This document shows positions 1 through 7,395 of a stretch of DNA of 64,000 bases, piece by piece. This DNA is from Streptomyces sp. NBC_01306 (GTDB taxonomy: Bacteria > Actinomycetota > Actinomycetes > Streptomycetales > Streptomycetaceae). The notes beneath the pieces were generated by a model. The model made no database searches. It was given only the letters and a program-made list of their open reading frames with translations, and was not told where the DNA came from. Position 1 is the stretch's first letter; each line of letters opens with the position of its first letter. The DNA lies in assembly GCF_026340465.1 (NCBI RefSeq), contig NZ_JAPEPC010000001.1, positions 1,677,501 through 1,741,500 of the forward strand, read 5' to 3'. A program made the position numbers and the translations under genes.

Positions 1-1508
1 TTGCCGCGCAGCCGGTACACCGCACCGGTGACCACCACCGCCGCCCGCGGCTGCCGTCCGGCCAGACCGGTGCCGCCCAGCAGCTCGGACAGGGACGGTT
101 TGTCGGCGCGAACCGCGATCAGGGTGCCGGCGTCGGCGTCGTATTTGAAGGCGGTGCCCGGCAGTCCCGGCCAGCTCTCGTCGGTGAGCAGGAAGAGCTG
201 GACGGAGCCGCGGTTGCCGCCGCTGGGGCACCACCGCGACGGAAGACTGCCGGGTGCCCCGGTGGTTTCGCGTGGGCCCGCGGTGCGGGACAGCAGCAGG
301 CTGACCGCCTGTTCGTCCAGCAGCCCCGGTGTGCAGGCCGTGCTGTCCGGGGCGGCGAGCCGGCGCCGCGGGCTGGTCGTGAGATCGAGGACGTCGAGCG
401 GGTCGGGCCAGTCCGGGGCTGCGCTGTCGCCCTGGAAGACTTCGTCCGGCGGGCTCTGCAACAGCCATTCGACGGTGTCGAGTTCCTGCTCCGCGCCGGT
501 GCCGATGGGCCCGCACGCACGGCAGCCGGGCTCCGGGGCGACCGTCCAGCGCCGACTGGTGTGATCCGGCAGCGTCAGGCGCCACAGGTCCCGGCGCGGC
601 ACCGGATGGGCGGTGCCGGCCAGCACAGCGGTGATCTGGGCGGCGACCAGCCCGGCGAACAGCCCGGCAACCGCACCCGGCAGCTCACCGGACGCGTCGC
701 CGGACGGCGTGCTGCCCTCCGGCAACTCCTCCTCCGGGAAGGCGCGTTCGTGGCCGGTCCGCAGGCAGTCCGGGCACGCGGTGTGGCCGGGGTGGAAGCG
801 TGGTCCGATCTCGATCGCCGCGATACGGCCGGCCGTACGCCGCACGCTGCACCGCAAGACCTCGCAACCTTCCGCGACACCGATCCGGTACGCCTCACCG
901 ACCCGGTCCGCATCGCCGACCCGGTCCGCGGCACCGGCCCCGTACGCCTCACCGACTCGGCCCGTCCCGTCGTCGCAGACCACGAGCAGGTTCGCCGGGC
1001 CGACCGGTACCGGGTCGCCCTGCGCCACGGTCGTGATCTCACCCACGCCACAGACCCGCAGGTCGTCGGCGATACGCCCGGTCACCACGGCCGGTCCGGT
1101 CAGCACGACTCGGCTCATGGCCAGCCGGACCAGCGCGTTCCCCGACCCGCCGTCGGCGGCGGCCACCGGTCCGGTGCGGGACAGATAGTCGGCGACCGTC
1201 TCCTCCGCCGTCACCACGCCGGACGGTACGGGTTCGAGCAGTCCGCGGTCGGTCAGCAGGTCCAGGACCGAGGTGAGCTGGGCGGCGTCGAGGCCGAGTT
1301 CGCCGGCGATGCCGGCCAGGTCGCGGTCGCCGTCGAGCAGAGTGAACAGCCGCGGCAGCACGTCCGTGGCCGACGCGCCGCCGAACAAGTGCCGCCGGCC
1401 CACCCCCTCCACGACCAGCCCGCGCTCGGTCGGGACGACCGTGAGCCCGCGACGCAGACGCACGTTGCCGACCCGATGGAGATCCCGCGTGGTCGACGGT
1501 GCGCTCAT
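1..1508 (-). CDS. LAP/TOMM maturation protein: RRE-ThiF (leader-binding) fused to SagB-type azoline dehydrogenase, partial
   Basis: The frame is open from an ATG at 1508 to the left edge (502 codons visible), so the C-terminus is missing. Residues about 10-95 match the winged-helix leader-binding domain (RRE) of TOMM F-type proteins: an RLRRGL-like start, a DGDRDLAGIA helix and a LLTDRGLLEP end. A ThiF/E1-like section follows with two zinc CxxC pairs (C245/C248 and C329/C332). Beyond about residue 420 the sequence reads PSGGNRGSVQLFLLT and then GTAFKYDADAGTL, which is typical of the FMN-dependent SagB azoline dehydrogenase. The expected role is to bind the precursor leader, present it to YcaO and oxidise thiazolines to thiazoles. 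The start overlaps the upstream stop as ATGA (1505-1508), so translation is probably coupled. An in-frame repeat near 887-965 adds a low-complexity VGEAY/ADRVG stretch. The fusion resembles LazF/GodE-type proteins of azole RiPP clusters. Confidence 0.82.
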   Translation of the reverse strand, partial: MSAPSTTRDLHRVGNVRLRRGLTVVPTERGLVVEGVGRRHLFGGASATDVLPRLFTLLDGDRDLAGIAGELGLDAAQLTSVLDLLTDRGLLEPVPSGVVTAEETVADYLSRTGPVAAADGGSGNALVRLAMSRVVLTGPAVVTGRIADDLRVCGVGEITTVAQGDPVPVGPANLLVVCDDGTGRVGEAYGAGAADRVGDADRVGEAYRIGVAEGCEVLRCSVRRTAGRIAAIEIGPRFHPGHTACPDCLRTGHERAFPEEELPEGSTPSGDASGELPGAVAGLFAGLVAAQITAVLAGTAHPVPRRDLWRLTLPDHTSRRWTVAPEPGCRACGPIGTGAEQELDTVEWLLQSPPDEVFQGDSAAPDWPDPLDVLDLTTSPRRRLAAPDSTACTPGLLDEQAVSLLLSRTAGPRETTGAPGSLPSRWCPSGGNRGSVQLFLLTDESWPGLPGTAFKYDADAGTLIAVRADKPSLSELLGGTGLAGRQPRAAVVVTGAVYRLRG

Positions 1509-2161
1509 GCCGGAACCCCGTACGGTGTCGTGCCGCCGGCCGGGCGGAGCAGTTCGGCCAGTGCTCCGGTGCGGTCGAGGCCGGGTACGGATTCGGGGGC
1601 GCAGCGGGGGCAGCCGTGGCAGCGCAGGACCCGGTGGGAGTCGAGGTTTCCGCTGCGCACACTGAGCGCGACCACTGTTCCGGGGTCGGGCGGCTGGTGC
1701 AGCAGGCCGTGTGCCACGCCCGCCGCCGCCCGGGCGTACTGCGGCAGGAATCCGCGTGGTCCGCACGCGGGGTCGTCCGCGCAGGCCGCCCGGACTGCGG
1801 CGGTGATCGCGGACTGGTCGTCGTGCTGGACCCGCCTCGCCAGATAGCAGTCGAAGCAGGGCCCGGCGCCCGGCACCACCCATGGGCCGAGCCGGACGGT
1901 CAGGTCCTCGTCGACCACCGGCAGCCACGGCACCCCGTGCTGCCAGGCCGCACGGTCAGCGCTGCGGCACACCTCCGGCATCGGATGCGGAGCAGCCACG
2001 ACGACCGCGGCCGGCCGGCGGGCGAAGGAGTCCGCCAGGTCGTCCGGCCCGATGCGGTACGCGCCGACGATGCCGTCGCACAGCAGCTCGGCCACCCGGG
2101 ATCCGAAGGCGCCGAGGCCGAGGACCGGCACGGTGCCGGTCACGCGAACGGTTGCGGCCAT
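1505..2161 (-). CDS. Stand-alone ThiF/E1-like protein of the LAP cluster
   Basis: The 218-residue protein begins with a Rossmann-type strand-loop (GLGAFGSRVAELL) and carries two CxxC pairs (GPCFDCY and CHGCPRC), the zinc tetrad of the E1-like superfamily used in TOMM cyclodehydratase C/F proteins. It lacks the N-terminal winged helix of the next gene, so leader binding is probably done by that neighbour and this protein may be a scaffold or activator for YcaO. It starts 22 nt inside the end of the YcaO gene and its TGA overlaps the next ATG, so YcaO, this protein and the RRE-SagB fusion look translationally coupled. The family is clear from the fold motif and zinc pairs. The precise role, and whether it is needed in addition to the second ThiF domain downstream, is inference. 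Confidence 0.75.
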   Translation of the reverse strand: MAATVRVTGTVPVLGLGAFGSRVAELLCDGIVGAYRIGPDDLADSFARRPAAVVVAAPHPMPEVCRSADRAAWQHGVPWLPVVDEDLTVRLGPWVVPGAGPCFDCYLARRVQHDDQSAITAAVRAACADDPACGPRGFLPQYARAAAGVAHGLLHQPPDPGTVVALSVRSGNLDSHRVLRCHGCPRCAPESVPGLDRTGALAELLRPAGGTTPYGVPA

Positions 2162-3390
2162 GGGTTGAGCTCCTCCTCGGAGTGGACGGGGAAGCCCATC
2201 GCGGCCGGTGCCCGGTAGAGCCGGGGATGGGCGCGGAACTGGGCCAGCGGCAGCAGCGACATCGGCTGCAGGTCGGGAATGACGACATTGACCGCGGTCA
2301 GGCCGACCGAGCGGAGTTCGGCATGGCTGCGGTCGACTGCCAGCACCGGCATGTCGAGTGCCGACAGCCGCTCCAGCAGGGTGTCCAGTGCGGCCTGCGG
2401 TGGCGTCGGCAGAGCGGGCGGCGGACGGCGTGGCCCGGCGGCGCTCCCCCGGTGCAGGAAGGCGAATGCTTCGGACCGCTCCGGCACGGCCATGTAGCGG
2501 GCGCCGTCGGCGATGTCGGTGAACTCCTCGAAGGACTCCGGCGCACCGGGGCCGGCGTAGACCAGGTCACGGATGCTGAGTGTCTCGGCCAGTGCCTTCT
2601 CCGCCGCTGCGGACAGGGTGCGGTCGGCCGCACACCCCACCACGTGCCGCGCCCGCGGGTCGTGCTCGGCGATCTGCAGGCAGTACACGGTCGGCACCCC
2701 GAGATCGGTGGTCGCGTCGAGCAGCAGGGTGTGCACGAAGTGCCGCTGTGCGGCGGCCAGCAGTCGGTCCAGCATCGGTGAGTGCGCCTCGGCCGGGATC
2801 GGCCGCAACGGCATCCGCTGCAGCCAGGTGAGCGCGATCGCGTCGCGCTCGATCACCTCAAGGATGGCGCGGACCACGGCCTCCACCGGATCGGTATGGA
2901 CGGCGAAGCCGGTGGACAGCTGGTACCAGAACCGTTCCGCCGGTCTCGCGGGGTGCAGGCGGTACGTCGACATCACCGCCGGCATCCATGTCCGTTCCCG
3001 CGACACCAGATCCAGGCCCTGGATCCAGCGCACCGGTGCGTCGGCGTCGAACGGGGTGACCAGGCAGGCCGGATGGGCCAGTTCGGCCGCCGAACAACGC
3101 GGCAGCCGGGTGGTGTCGAGGACAGGTCCGTCGAGTTCGGCGGCCGTCGCCCACCGGTGTTCGGCCGTGGGCGGCTCGTAGGCCGAATAGCGTTCGGCGG
3201 CTTCGGCGATAGCGATCATGCGGGCGTGCGCCGGGTCGTCGAACGCGCGGCCGCAGCCGGTGCTGGGGGAACGGCCGACGCCCAGGCCGGGGCATCCGCT
3301 GCCGCCGTCGGCCAGGGAGACGGTCATGCCGGCCAGCCAGCCCTCGGCACGGTTCGCACCGGTGGCCTGAACAACGCCGTAAGGCGACAC
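2140..3390 (-). CDS. YcaO-domain azoline-forming cyclodehydratase
   Basis: The 416-residue protein is a TOMM-type YcaO enzyme, which uses ATP to convert Cys (or Ser/Thr) of a precursor peptide into azolines. Seen in the sequence: a GVGRSPSTG loop, the helix AIAEAAERYSAYE that carries the ATP/Mg-binding glutamates, VIERDAIALTWLQRMPL in the middle, and a proline-rich C-terminus (NPWPQPFA), the hallmark of cyclodehydratase-type YcaO proteins. The GTG at 3390 is the only standard start before an in-frame stop, but it has no clear ribosome binding site. Codons just upstream (SFDDL) read like the usual family N-terminus, so a non-standard start is possible. It follows the precursor gene after a 138-nt gap holding a strong hairpin and overlaps the next gene by 22 nt. 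Confidence 0.88.
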   Translation of the reverse strand: MSPYGVVQATGANRAEGWLAGMTVSLADGGSGCPGLGVGRSPSTGCGRAFDDPAHARMIAIAEAAERYSAYEPPTAEHRWATAAELDGPVLDTTRLPRCSAAELAHPACLVTPFDADAPVRWIQGLDLVSRERTWMPAVMSTYRLHPARPAERFWYQLSTGFAVHTDPVEAVVRAILEVIERDAIALTWLQRMPLRPIPAEAHSPMLDRLLAAAQRHFVHTLLLDATTDLGVPTVYCLQIAEHDPRARHVVGCAADRTLSAAAEKALAETLSIRDLVYAGPGAPESFEEFTDIADGARYMAVPERSEAFAFLHRGSAAGPRRPPPALPTPPQAALDTLLERLSALDMPVLAVDRSHAELRSVGLTAVNVVIPDLQPMSLLPLAQFRAHPRLYRAPAAMGFPVHSEEELNPWPQPFA

Positions 3391-3447
3391 CAGGTCGTCG
3401 AAGCTGTCTGCGGCGCTTACGGCGAGACCTCACTTTGTCTGTGTGCT

Positions 3448-3485
3448 GGGCGGTGGAGGCAGAGGCAGCTCTGCCTCCACCGTTC
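3448..3485 (-). terminator. Strong hairpin between LAP precursor and YcaO (attenuator or partial terminator)
   Basis: A perfect 14-bp stem (3451-3464 with 3469-3482) closes on a 4-nt loop (GCAG); three more outer positions pair if wobbles are allowed. There is no T tract on the minus strand. It lies about 50 nt after the precursor stop and before YcaO. In streptolysin S (sagA) a terminator after the precursor gene gives excess precursor over enzymes, and the same use is inferred here. It could also stabilise the precursor mRNA 3' end. Confidence 0.7.
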
Positions 3486-3529
3486 CGGCCCGGGTGCGCG
3501 CGGCACCGGGCAGGCCGACGGGACGAACG

Positions 3530-3691
3530 TCAGGTGCAGCAGCCGGCGCAGCCGCCGCAACAGCCGCAGCCACCGCCGCACTGGCAGTCGGCGGCATAGA
3601 CGTTGTCCGAGACCAGATCTGCGGACAACTCGTCCCAGGCCTTGGGCGTCACATCGATGACGTCCAGGTCCAGATTCACCACAGGATTCAT
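3530..3691 (-). CDS. LAP/TOMM precursor peptide (53 aa, Cys/Gly-rich core)
   Basis: The ATG at 3691 has a purine-rich ribosome binding site (AAGGGGAG) 7-8 nt upstream. Residues 1-35 form an acidic, hydrophobic leader (Leu/Val/Asp-rich, e.g. NLDLDVIDVTPKAWDEL). Residues 36-53 form an 18-residue core of only Cys, Gly, one Gln, one Ala and one C-terminal Thr. The eight Cys are at 36, 38, 42, 44, 45, 48, 51 and 52. There is no Ser, and the single Thr is the last residue. The peptide is therefore a substrate for thiazole formation but could not supply the two dehydroamino acids a thiopeptide needs. The leader-core boundary is probably near A33-D35. The Gly-Cys spacing recalls microcin B17, but the sequence is unlike any named LAP I can recall. 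The downstream YcaO/ThiF/SagB genes make the assignment firm; the final structure is unknown. Confidence 0.88.
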   Translation of the reverse strand: MNPVVNLDLDVIDVTPKAWDELSADLVSDNVYAADCQCGGGCGCCGGCAGCCT

Positions 3692-3923
3692 GAAGTTCTC
3701 CCCTTCCTTCGAAGTGCGGCGGACCGAACTCCACCGCGGGCAAGCCTGTCCCCCTGTGTGATGCTGGTACGGGCCCGCCGGTTTCACCATCCCGTGAACT
3801 GACCGAAACTGGAGGGCACTTCGCGCTGGAGGGAATCGGTTCCGCTGTGGCGCTCCGTCCGGCCGAAGAAGGCGCCGACACCGTCCTGGCCTGGTCGACA
3901 ACGCCGGAATCCCCGACTCCTGC
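3692..3923 (-). promoter_or_regulatory. Promoter region of the LAP operon
   Basis: These 232 nt lie between sseA and the precursor, both on the minus strand, and hold no convincing gene. The segment just upstream of the precursor ATG supplies its ribosome binding site. The promoter of the LAP operon is expected here, but I cannot pick a -10/-35 pair with confidence. Confidence 0.4.
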
Positions 3924-4904
3924 TCAGCCCCCTCCGGCCGCCCCCACGACCGGCCGCCCGGACGGCAGCCCCCACTCGCTCCAGGAACCGTCGTACACGG
4001 ACAGGTCGCGGTATCCGGCGAGTTCGGCCCCCAGGGCCAGGACGCAGGCGGTGACACCCGATCCGCAGCTGAGGACCAGCCGCTCACGTCCGCCCGCGGC
4101 CTCGGCGAAAGCGGTACGCAGTCCGGACTCCGGGAACATCCGGCCGCCATGCTGGATCTCCCCGAAGGGCAGGTTCGCCGCTCCCGGCATATGGCCGCCA
4201 CGCAGCCCCGGACGGGGTTCGGCGGCCTCGCCGGAGAACCGGTCACGGGCGCGGGCATCGAGGACGGCCGCGGCCGGGTCGGCGAGGGCCGCCGTGACCT
4301 CGGCGCTGCCGGCGAACAGGCCCGGACGGGGCCGGGCGGTGAAGTCGCCGAGGCGGCACACGGGTTCGGGTCCGCCGCTCACCACCGGCAGCCCTGCCGC
4401 CGTCCAGGCGGGCAGCCCGCCGTCGAGTACGGCGGCCCGGTCGAAGCCCATCGCCCGGAGCATCCACCAGGCCCTGGCGCTGGAGTAGACGCCCACGGCG
4501 TCGTACACCACGACGGTGTCGGTGTCGTTCACGCCCAGGGCGCGCAGCTCGTCGGTGAAGTGGGAGGCGCCCGGCATGGTGTGCGGCAGCGGGCTCGCGT
4601 GGTCGGACAGCGCCCCGTCGATGTCGAAGATCCGGGCGCCCGGGATTCCCGTCCGGTCCTCCCGTACGCGGGACGAGCCCGGTGCGACGGCCCGGTGCGC
4701 GCCCACCGATGCGTCGAGGATCACCAGTCCCGGCCCACCGAGCCGGGGCGCGAGCCACTCGACACCGACCAACGGGCCGGGCAGCGCACCGGCCGACAGC
4801 CCGACCGGAGGACCACCCCGCGTACCAACCGGCGTACCAACCGGCGTACCAACCGGCGTACCAACCGGCGCCGGAGCCTCCCCCGGCGAGTTCCCCGCGC
4901 TCAT
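3924..4904 (-). CDS. sseA: Rhodanese-type sulfurtransferase (thiosulfate/3-mercaptopyruvate)
   Basis: The 326-residue protein has two tandem rhodanese domains. The C-terminal one carries the active-site loop CGSGVTA, the form typical of 3-mercaptopyruvate sulfurtransferases; the persulfide forms on that Cys. The N-terminal domain has the usual DARF-like strand as LVILDASVG. The ATG at 4904 follows GGGAGG at good spacing. Residues about 14-29 are a four-fold VGTP repeat (12-bp DNA units at 4821-4868) that lies outside the catalytic fold and is probably disordered. The gene is on the same strand as the LAP operon but separated from it by 232 nt. Rhodaneses are widespread housekeeping enzymes, so I do not count it as part of the cluster, although a sulfur role cannot be excluded. 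Confidence 0.85.
   Translation of the reverse strand: MSAGNSPGEAPAPVGTPVGTPVGTPVGTRGGPPVGLSAGALPGPLVGVEWLAPRLGGPGLVILDASVGAHRAVAPGSSRVREDRTGIPGARIFDIDGALSDHASPLPHTMPGASHFTDELRALGVNDTDTVVVYDAVGVYSSARAWWMLRAMGFDRAAVLDGGLPAWTAAGLPVVSGGPEPVCRLGDFTARPRPGLFAGSAEVTAALADPAAAVLDARARDRFSGEAAEPRPGLRGGHMPGAANLPFGEIQHGGRMFPESGLRTAFAEAAGGRERLVLSCGSGVTACVLALGAELAGYRDLSVYDGSWSEWGLPSGRPVVGAAGGG
4821..4868. repeat. 12-bp tandem repeat, four copies, inside sseA
   Basis: Four exact copies of CGTACCAACCGG encode Val-Gly-Thr-Pro repeats near the N-terminus of the sulfurtransferase. The period is a multiple of three, so copy-number change would keep the frame. Confidence 0.95.
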
Positions 4905-5175
4905 CCGGTACCTCCCGTGGATCAGTCAGGACCGGTGCGCCCTGCTCAGGGGCCAGGCTGCCATCCAGCGTGCGCGGGCGCCCACTTGGCCTCTCCAGCA
5001 AACATTCCGTATAGCGAACACGACCATGTGGACAACGGACGATTTCCAGCCAACCTTTTGACGCGGTCCTGACACAGGGTCCTCACAGATGTCACTCTCT
5101 CCCCGTTCTGCGCACTGCTTGCTCGTCAGGGCGGCTCACCAGGTCGCTCTGTCCACCCTTGCAGAAGGAGTCCGC
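4905..5175. promoter_or_regulatory. Divergent intergenic region between sseA and the first M4 protease
   Basis: These 271 nt hold the promoters of sseA (minus) and the protease (plus). A 12-mer GATTTCCAGCCA at 5041-5052 recurs exactly at 7205-7216, upstream of the second protease, and may mark the duplicated unit or a shared control site. No other clear element was found. Confidence 0.4.
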
Positions 5176-7206
5176 GTGAGACCCACGCACCGTCGTGCCA
5201 CCGCCACCGGCGCACTCGTCGCCGCTGCGGCACTGCTCGCCGTAGGAGTACAGGCCGGCACAGCCTCCGCATCACCCGGGAACACCGCCGCTTCCACCGC
5301 GGTCACCGGCAAGTCCGCCCCCGGCGCCGCCCCGGCAGCCCTCTCGCCGTCCCAGCGGGCCGAGTTGCTGCGTCAGGCGAACGCCACCAAGGCGGACACC
5401 GCCCGGAGTCTCGGTCTCGGAGCACATGAACAGCTCCAGGTCCACGACGTCACCAAGGACCGTGACGGCACCACGCACACCCGGTACGAGCGCACCTACG
5501 ACGGACTTCCCGTCCTCGGCGGCGACCTCGTCGTCGACACCTCGAAGGCGGGAGCGACCGAGGGCGTCACCAAGGCGTCCCGCGCGGAACTGAAGAACGT
5601 GCACACCAGCGCGGCCGTCGCACCGGCCACCGCGGAGAAGTCGGCAGTGAAGGCCGCTGCCGCGCAGGGGTCGGCGAAGACCTCGGCCGACCGGGCGCCC
5701 CGCAAGGTGGTCTGGCTGGCGCAGGGCAAGCCGACGCTGGCCTACGAGACGGTCGTGGGCGGCTTCCAGGACGACGGCACGCCGAGCGAGCTGCATGTCA
5801 TCACCGACGCCACCACCGGCAAGAAGCTCTTCGAGCGCCAGGCCGTCGAGACCGGCGTCGGCAACACCGAGTACAGCGGCAAGGTCACCCTCGGCACGAC
5901 CCAGTCGGGGTCGAACTACACGCTGAACGACGGCGCCCGCGGCGGCCACATGACGTACAACCTGAACCACGGGTCCTCGGGCAAGGGCACCCTGTACTCC
6001 AACACCACGGACACCTGGGGCAACGGCCTGGCCTCCAACTCGGAGACCGCGGCAGCCGACGCCCACTACGGGGCCGCCGAGACCTGGGACTTCTACAAGA
6101 ACGTCTTCGGCCGGACCGGGATAGCGGGCAACGGCGTCGCCGCCTACTCCCGGGTCCACTACGGCAACGCGTACGTCAACGCCTTCTGGGACGACAGCTG
6201 CTTCTGCATGACGTACGGCGACGGCGAGGGCAACGCCGACCCGCTGACCGCCATCGACGTCGCCGGCCACGAGATGTCCCACGGCGTCACCGCGGCCACC
6301 GCCGGGCTCAACTACAGCGGTGAGTCCGGCGGGCTGAACGAGGCCACGTCCGACATCTTCGGTACGTCGGTCGAGTTCTACGCCAACAACGCGTCGGACC
6401 CCGGTGACTACCTCATCGGCGAGAAGATCAACATCAACGGCGACGGCACCCCGCTGCGCTACATGGACAAGCCCAGCAAGGACGGCGCATCGGCCGACAA
6501 CTGGTCGTCCAGCCTCGGCGGACTCGACGTGCACTACTCGTCGGGCCCGGCCAACCACTTCTTCTACCTGCTCAGCGAGGGCAGCGGCAAGAAAACCATC
6601 AACGGCGTCAACTACGACTCGCCCACGTCCGACGGTCTGCCCGTCACCGGTATCGGCCGGGACAAGGCCCAGCTGATCTGGTACAAGGCGCTCACCGAGA
6701 AGTTCACGTCGACGACCAACTACGCGGCGGCCCGCACCGGGACGCTGGCGGTCGCGAGTGAGCTGTACGGCGCGACCAGCGCCGAGTACAAGTCGGTCGC
6801 GGACGCCTGGGCCGCCATCAACGTCGGCAGCAGGCCCGGCGGCGGCGACCCGGGCACGGGCACCGTCTTCCAGTCCACCACCAAGGTCGCCATCCCCGAC
6901 GGCGGTTCGGCGATCAACTCGCCGATCGCGGTCACGGGCGTGACGGGCAAGGCTCCGGCCACGCTCAAGGTGGACGTCAACATCAGCCACACCTGGCGCG
7001 GCGACCTGGTCATCGACCTGGTCGGCCCGAGCGGGAAGACGTACCGGCTGAAGAACTCCAGTTCGTCCGACTCGGCGGACGACGTGGTGGCCTCGTACAC
7101 GGTCAACGCGTCCACCGAGACGGCCAACGGCACCTGGAAGCTGAAGGTCCAGGATGTCGCCCGGCAGGACACCGGAACGCTGAACAGCTGGAAACTGACC
7201 TTCTGA
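5176..7206 (+). CDS. Secreted M4 (thermolysin-like) metalloprotease with C-terminal P/Homo-B domain
   Basis: The 676-residue preproenzyme starts at GTG 5176, which follows AGAAGGAG; codons upstream in frame are not protein-like. A signal peptide (RPTHRRATATG then an Ala/Leu/Val core ending ASA) leads into a FTP/PepSY propeptide (RYERTYDGLPVLGGDLVV). The catalytic domain has HEMSH (H365, E366, H369) and the third zinc ligand E389 in GLNEATSD, about 20 residues downstream as expected for M4. From about residue 560 a P (proprotein convertase) domain follows: IPDGGSAINSPI, SHTWRGDLVIDLVGPSG, ending GTLNSWKLTF. The P domain probably aids folding, stability or substrate binding. The next gene is a close paralogue that lacks this domain. 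It probably degrades extracellular protein for nutrition. Confidence 0.93.
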   Translation: MRPTHRRATATGALVAAAALLAVGVQAGTASASPGNTAASTAVTGKSAPGAAPAALSPSQRAELLRQANATKADTARSLGLGAHEQLQVHDVTKDRDGTTHTRYERTYDGLPVLGGDLVVDTSKAGATEGVTKASRAELKNVHTSAAVAPATAEKSAVKAAAAQGSAKTSADRAPRKVVWLAQGKPTLAYETVVGGFQDDGTPSELHVITDATTGKKLFERQAVETGVGNTEYSGKVTLGTTQSGSNYTLNDGARGGHMTYNLNHGSSGKGTLYSNTTDTWGNGLASNSETAAADAHYGAAETWDFYKNVFGRTGIAGNGVAAYSRVHYGNAYVNAFWDDSCFCMTYGDGEGNADPLTAIDVAGHEMSHGVTAATAGLNYSGESGGLNEATSDIFGTSVEFYANNASDPGDYLIGEKININGDGTPLRYMDKPSKDGASADNWSSSLGGLDVHYSSGPANHFFYLLSEGSGKKTINGVNYDSPTSDGLPVTGIGRDKAQLIWYKALTEKFTSTTNYAAARTGTLAVASELYGATSAEYKSVADAWAAINVGSRPGGGDPGTGTVFQSTTKVAIPDGGSAINSPIAVTGVTGKAPATLKVDVNISHTWRGDLVIDLVGPSGKTYRLKNSSSSDSADDVVASYTVNASTETANGTWKLKVQDVARQDTGTLNSWKLTF

Positions 7207-7395
7207 TTTCCAGCCACAAAGCCGCCCGGCCGCACTAATGTTCCACCGAACGGCGTTTCACAGAAACATCGTTCGACTGAATGGCTGTTCAACAGGACAG
7301 TGCTGCCCGGGGGACCCCAACCTCCCCCGGGCGGCGCCACCACCCGCACGTCACCCGCATCTTTCCAACCCCCCACCTCTGAAAGGGAAAATCGA
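7207..7395 (+). promoter_or_regulatory. Promoter region of second M4 protease with two small inverted repeats
   Basis: These 189 nt separate the two protease genes. Two inverted repeats lie close together: GTTCCACCGAAC at 7240-7251 and GTTTCACAGAAAC at 7255-7267. The 12-mer GATTTCCAGCCA at 7205-7216 matches one upstream of the first protease. Operator function is inferred only from symmetry and position. Confidence 0.4.

Noticed and set aside
3530..3691. Thiopeptide precursor
   Set aside because: The core has no Ser and only a terminal Thr, so the two dehydroamino acids for the central ring cannot form, and no lantibiotic-type dehydratase gene is visible.
3924..4904. Rhodanese as a LAP biosynthetic gene
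   Set aside because: It is a typical housekeeping sulfurtransferase separated from the precursor by 232 nt, and azole formation uses Cys sulfur already in the peptide.
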